Shown: piece by piece, positions 61,867-64,000 of the stretch | Layout: each line of letters opens with the position of its first letter | How positions within the stretch are numbered: the first letter of the stretch is position 1 | Translations under genes and position numbers: made by a program | Source of the DNA: Tetranychus cinnabarinus | Taxonomy: Eukaryota > Arthropoda > Arachnida > Trombidiformes > Tetranychidae | Assembly (NCBI GenBank): GCA_022266195.1 | Contig: WHVY01000004.1 | Location: forward strand, 8,263,501-8,327,500 | DNA: 64,000 bases | Direction: 5' to 3' | The notes under the pieces: generated by a model | Databases searched by the model: none | What the model was told of the DNA's origin: nothing | Seen by the model: the letters and a program-made list of their open reading frames with translations, nothing else

Positions 61867-62661
61867 TTATTTTGTTTTTCGATATCCTTTTGCCTTGAAA
61901 TTTCTATTGTTGAGAATTGAAAATCCATAGAAAACGTAACCCAATCCATAAATTGTTTCCATTGTTTTGATTCCATAATAATTGCTACAGGTTGGATTTG
62001 CCATTAAACTTGCCACATGGAAAAGAAGACTGAATCCTAGAATGATTTGAGCCATAATCACGAACCGACGAAAGGTTGTATATTTGGCTGAGTTGTCGGT
62101 TGAAATGGTCAAGATGAAATATCCAGCTCTTAAAGAGCCTACAGCAGTCTCGATGAAAGGTAAAAATAGAGCAGCTTCAGTGCATTCCCAGAAAAGAATG
62201 TAGTAAACGTAAAAAGGTAAAAAGATTGAATGAAGAGTCAATGCATTGACTCCTTTTGTTTGATGGCGAAGGACTCGAAGCATGGGTCGAATCAACATGG
62301 TAAGAAGGACAAAAAAGTATGCAACGCCAGCATATCGATAAGCAATATGAGTAAAATCATCGAGTGATAAAGGTTTACATGTAAAGCCCACCAATCGTGT
62401 AGGCGAGGAGAAGTAGATCAACAAAGATCCGCAAATTGATATACCAAAGTCGACTCCGTTGATCATGAACATGACAGGCCTTGTATCATAAGGTTCCTTG
62501 CGTTTTGACATCCAAATGGGTAAAATGAACTTGGTTAAAATTATGGAGCTAATAACAATGAAAACTGAAACAAAAGGAAATCCTTGGTAAAATGAGAAGT
62601 AACGGGTTATTGGATCAACGTGCCATGTATAAGCGTCGATGATTGATTCCATTGATAACAT
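61867..62661 (-). CDS. ELO-family (fatty acid elongase-like) membrane protein lacking the histidine box
   Basis: An intronless frame of 264 residues, the usual elongase length, with about seven hydrophobic segments and a C-terminal dilysine-type ER signal (KGYRKTK). ELO-like landmarks are the P-x-W-M-S-x-R-K region near residue 50, a VFxxxxS-like second helix, the VLRHQTKGVNALTLHS region (130-145) where elongases have LRKK..QVxFLHxxHH, and the final YGFSILNNRNFKAKGY resembling the family's NFY end. ELO enzymes condense malonyl-CoA with fatty acyl-CoA in the ER. Here only His144 stands where HxxHH is expected, so the protein may be inactive or changed in function. The family call rests on layout and partial motifs; another multi-pass family remains possible. 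Confidence 0.6.
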   Translation of the reverse strand: MLSMESIIDAYTWHVDPITRYFSFYQGFPFVSVFIVISSIILTKFILPIWMSKRKEPYDTRPVMFMINGVDFGISICGSLLIYFSSPTRLVGFTCKPLSLDDFTHIAYRYAGVAYFFVLLTMLIRPMLRVLRHQTKGVNALTLHSIFLPFYVYYILFWECTEAALFLPFIETAVGSLRAGYFILTISTDNSAKYTTFRRFVIMAQIILGFSLLFHVASLMANPTCSNYYGIKTMETIYGLGYVFYGFSILNNRNFKAKGYRKTK

Positions 62662-63795
62662 TATTGAGATTTAATGTGGCAGTGCTGGAAAATAAAGATA
62701 AAGTAGATTAACACACAAAAACAAAGATTGAATTTACAAGATGATGGACAATGGCGACAACAGTAAAAAAATAAAGTAATGTTGACCGAGTAAAATTGCC
62801 GATTTCAAGAGATTTGGCTGATGTTAGCTGATAGCATCGAGTTGATGGGTGAAGTGAATGATTATCGAGAAAGGGTGAAAAAAGGAGGTGAAAGACAATT
62901 TTTTGTATTATATGTTGATTATTACTGATTGTTACTGAATTAAAATCTACTCCTGTAATAAGAGAAGCTATAAGGAGAGAGGGAAAGGGATGAAATATCT
63001 CAACTGGTGTAGCTGTTTAAGGTTCAATGAGAATCATGATCATTATTTGTATCATTGAGTTTAAAGAAAAATGATTAACGGCAAAATGTGGACTTTCTTT
63101 AAGAAAATTATTTACCCTTTAATGTTTATTATTCTCATTTTAACCAATTGAGCTGATCAAAGTTCATCAGCCCCTAAATTTTTGTCTTTAAAAATCCAAT
63201 GAAGCGTATTGTGCTACTGTTACAGTTAACGTGTTTACCCATTGAGATGTAAAATAGGCCCGTTTGTGTTTATTTTTAGCTCCTCGTCAAGTGTAAAGGA
63301 AGACAAAAAGTGAAATTAAAATCTTTTGGTTACAGAGAAGCAACTATAGCAGCTGAATAATGATGAATAATTAGATCCACAAAAACACAACATACACCAA
63401 ATTTACCTGGTTAATTAGATTTATTTTGTAGCTAAAAGTTGAATTTTAACAAGCTAAAACTCAGAAAGCATTAAAAATTCAATATGCATTTGAGCTTTAT
63501 TAACCATTCTTTCATGATTAAACTCAAAGTTTAATCAAGAAGTTGTCCGTTTAGTTTATATAACTAAGACGACTGTAATCAGAATCCGCTGTTTATTTAG
63601 CTTTATTGCTTTGTGTAATAATTTTGTCACTTATAAGTTGAAACTGGTTGAAAATAATAACAATTTAAAATAATACCAATATAAGGTATGACTGGTAAAG
63701 TTTTTCAGTAAATTTAAAAGTACGAATTATTTAGTTAGTAGTATAATACATTTATTTATTCATTCGGATGCTTGAGAGAGGACCTTCTTCAGCAG
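62662..63795. other. Region upstream of the ELO-like gene
   Basis: About 1.1 kb. It should hold the ELO-like promoter and possibly a 5' UTR exon. No open frame, RNA gene or repeat is recognised. Confidence 0.45.
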
Positions 63796-63960
63796 CTATG
63801 CTAATTTTTTCTTTCTCATGGGCAACAGTCTATCGAAATAATCAGAATCGAACTCCTTCAATTTAGAATTGATACGTCTTTTTAACGCTCCAAAACTAGT
63901 GGCATACCAGTTTTTTGCATAGACTTTTTGCTTCAAATGAGCCCAAAACCTTAACTATTA
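63796..63960 (-). pseudogene. Decayed Tc1/mariner transposase C-terminal remnant
   Basis: On the minus strand the frame FWAHLKQKVYAKNWYAT, then ALKRRINSKLKEFD and LLPMRKKKLA ends at a stop (63,796-63,798). It resembles the end of Tc1-type transposases after the catalytic Glu (W-x-x-L-K-x-x-V). Upstream, an NLI...VKV stretch in a shifted frame recalls LNPIENVW but with stops and a frameshift. It differs from the transposase at 54,448, so it is another subfamily. The window ends before more can be seen. Confidence 0.45.
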
Positions 63961-64000
63961 GGTTGATTTGAGCAATATGATTTTGGATTTTGATCGGATA

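Overview
This is a eukaryotic nuclear window, AT-rich, with GT-AG introns, poly-Asn/Ser/His coding tracts and long gene-poor gaps. Two extracellular chitin-binding-type cuticle proteins, a giant bitesize/Slp-type gene, a PIWI fragment, a DM-domain gene and an ELO family member point to an arthropod. The base composition, mixed intron sizes and gene content resemble a spider mite (Tetranychus-like acariform). That species-level guess is inference. I rebuilt the gene models by hand from splice sites and reading-frame phase. All domain names come from recognised motifs, not from database searches.

Layout. 1,404-27,332 (+) is one very large gene, a bitesize/synaptotagmin-like protein: Rab27-binding zinc finger, an enormous disordered middle (one exon of 9.84 kb), then C2A and C2B. 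Its first exon is not found. 28,732-35,095 (-) holds three co-directional housekeeping genes: exosome subunit Rrp4/EXOSC2, a DCAF15-like ubiquitin-ligase receptor and sorting nexin SNX17. SNX17 shares a ~520 bp divergent promoter region with MEAF6/Eaf6 (+, 35,619), a histone acetyltransferase complex subunit. 37,434-45,836 (+) contains cuticle protein 1, a palindromic MITE, the Polycomb-group gene Sfmbt (FCS finger, four MBT repeats, SAM) and cuticle protein 2. 48,253-51,427 (+) and 51,822-52,322 (-) are two convergent secreted proteins that I do not recognise, one coiled-coil and one Pro/Tyr-rich.

52,732-56,269 (-) is the most striking part. It is a PIWI-clade Argonaute fragment, truncated at both ends and bounded by a 25-bp perfect direct repeat. 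It carries two frameshifts and a mutated first catalytic Asp, and it is split by a Tc1-type transposon inserted at a TA inside a Val codon. A piRNA-pathway gene copy has therefore been hit by a transposon of the kind the pathway normally silences. Next come KDSR (-), a divergent intronless PAR-6 (+), a doublesex/DMRT-like gene with alternative 3' ends (+), an ELO-family protein without its histidine box (-), and at the right edge a decayed second Tc1-type transposase.

The genes do not form a pathway. The window is ordinary mixed chromosome with one transposon-damaged duplicate region. No rRNA, tRNA or CRISPR array was recognised.
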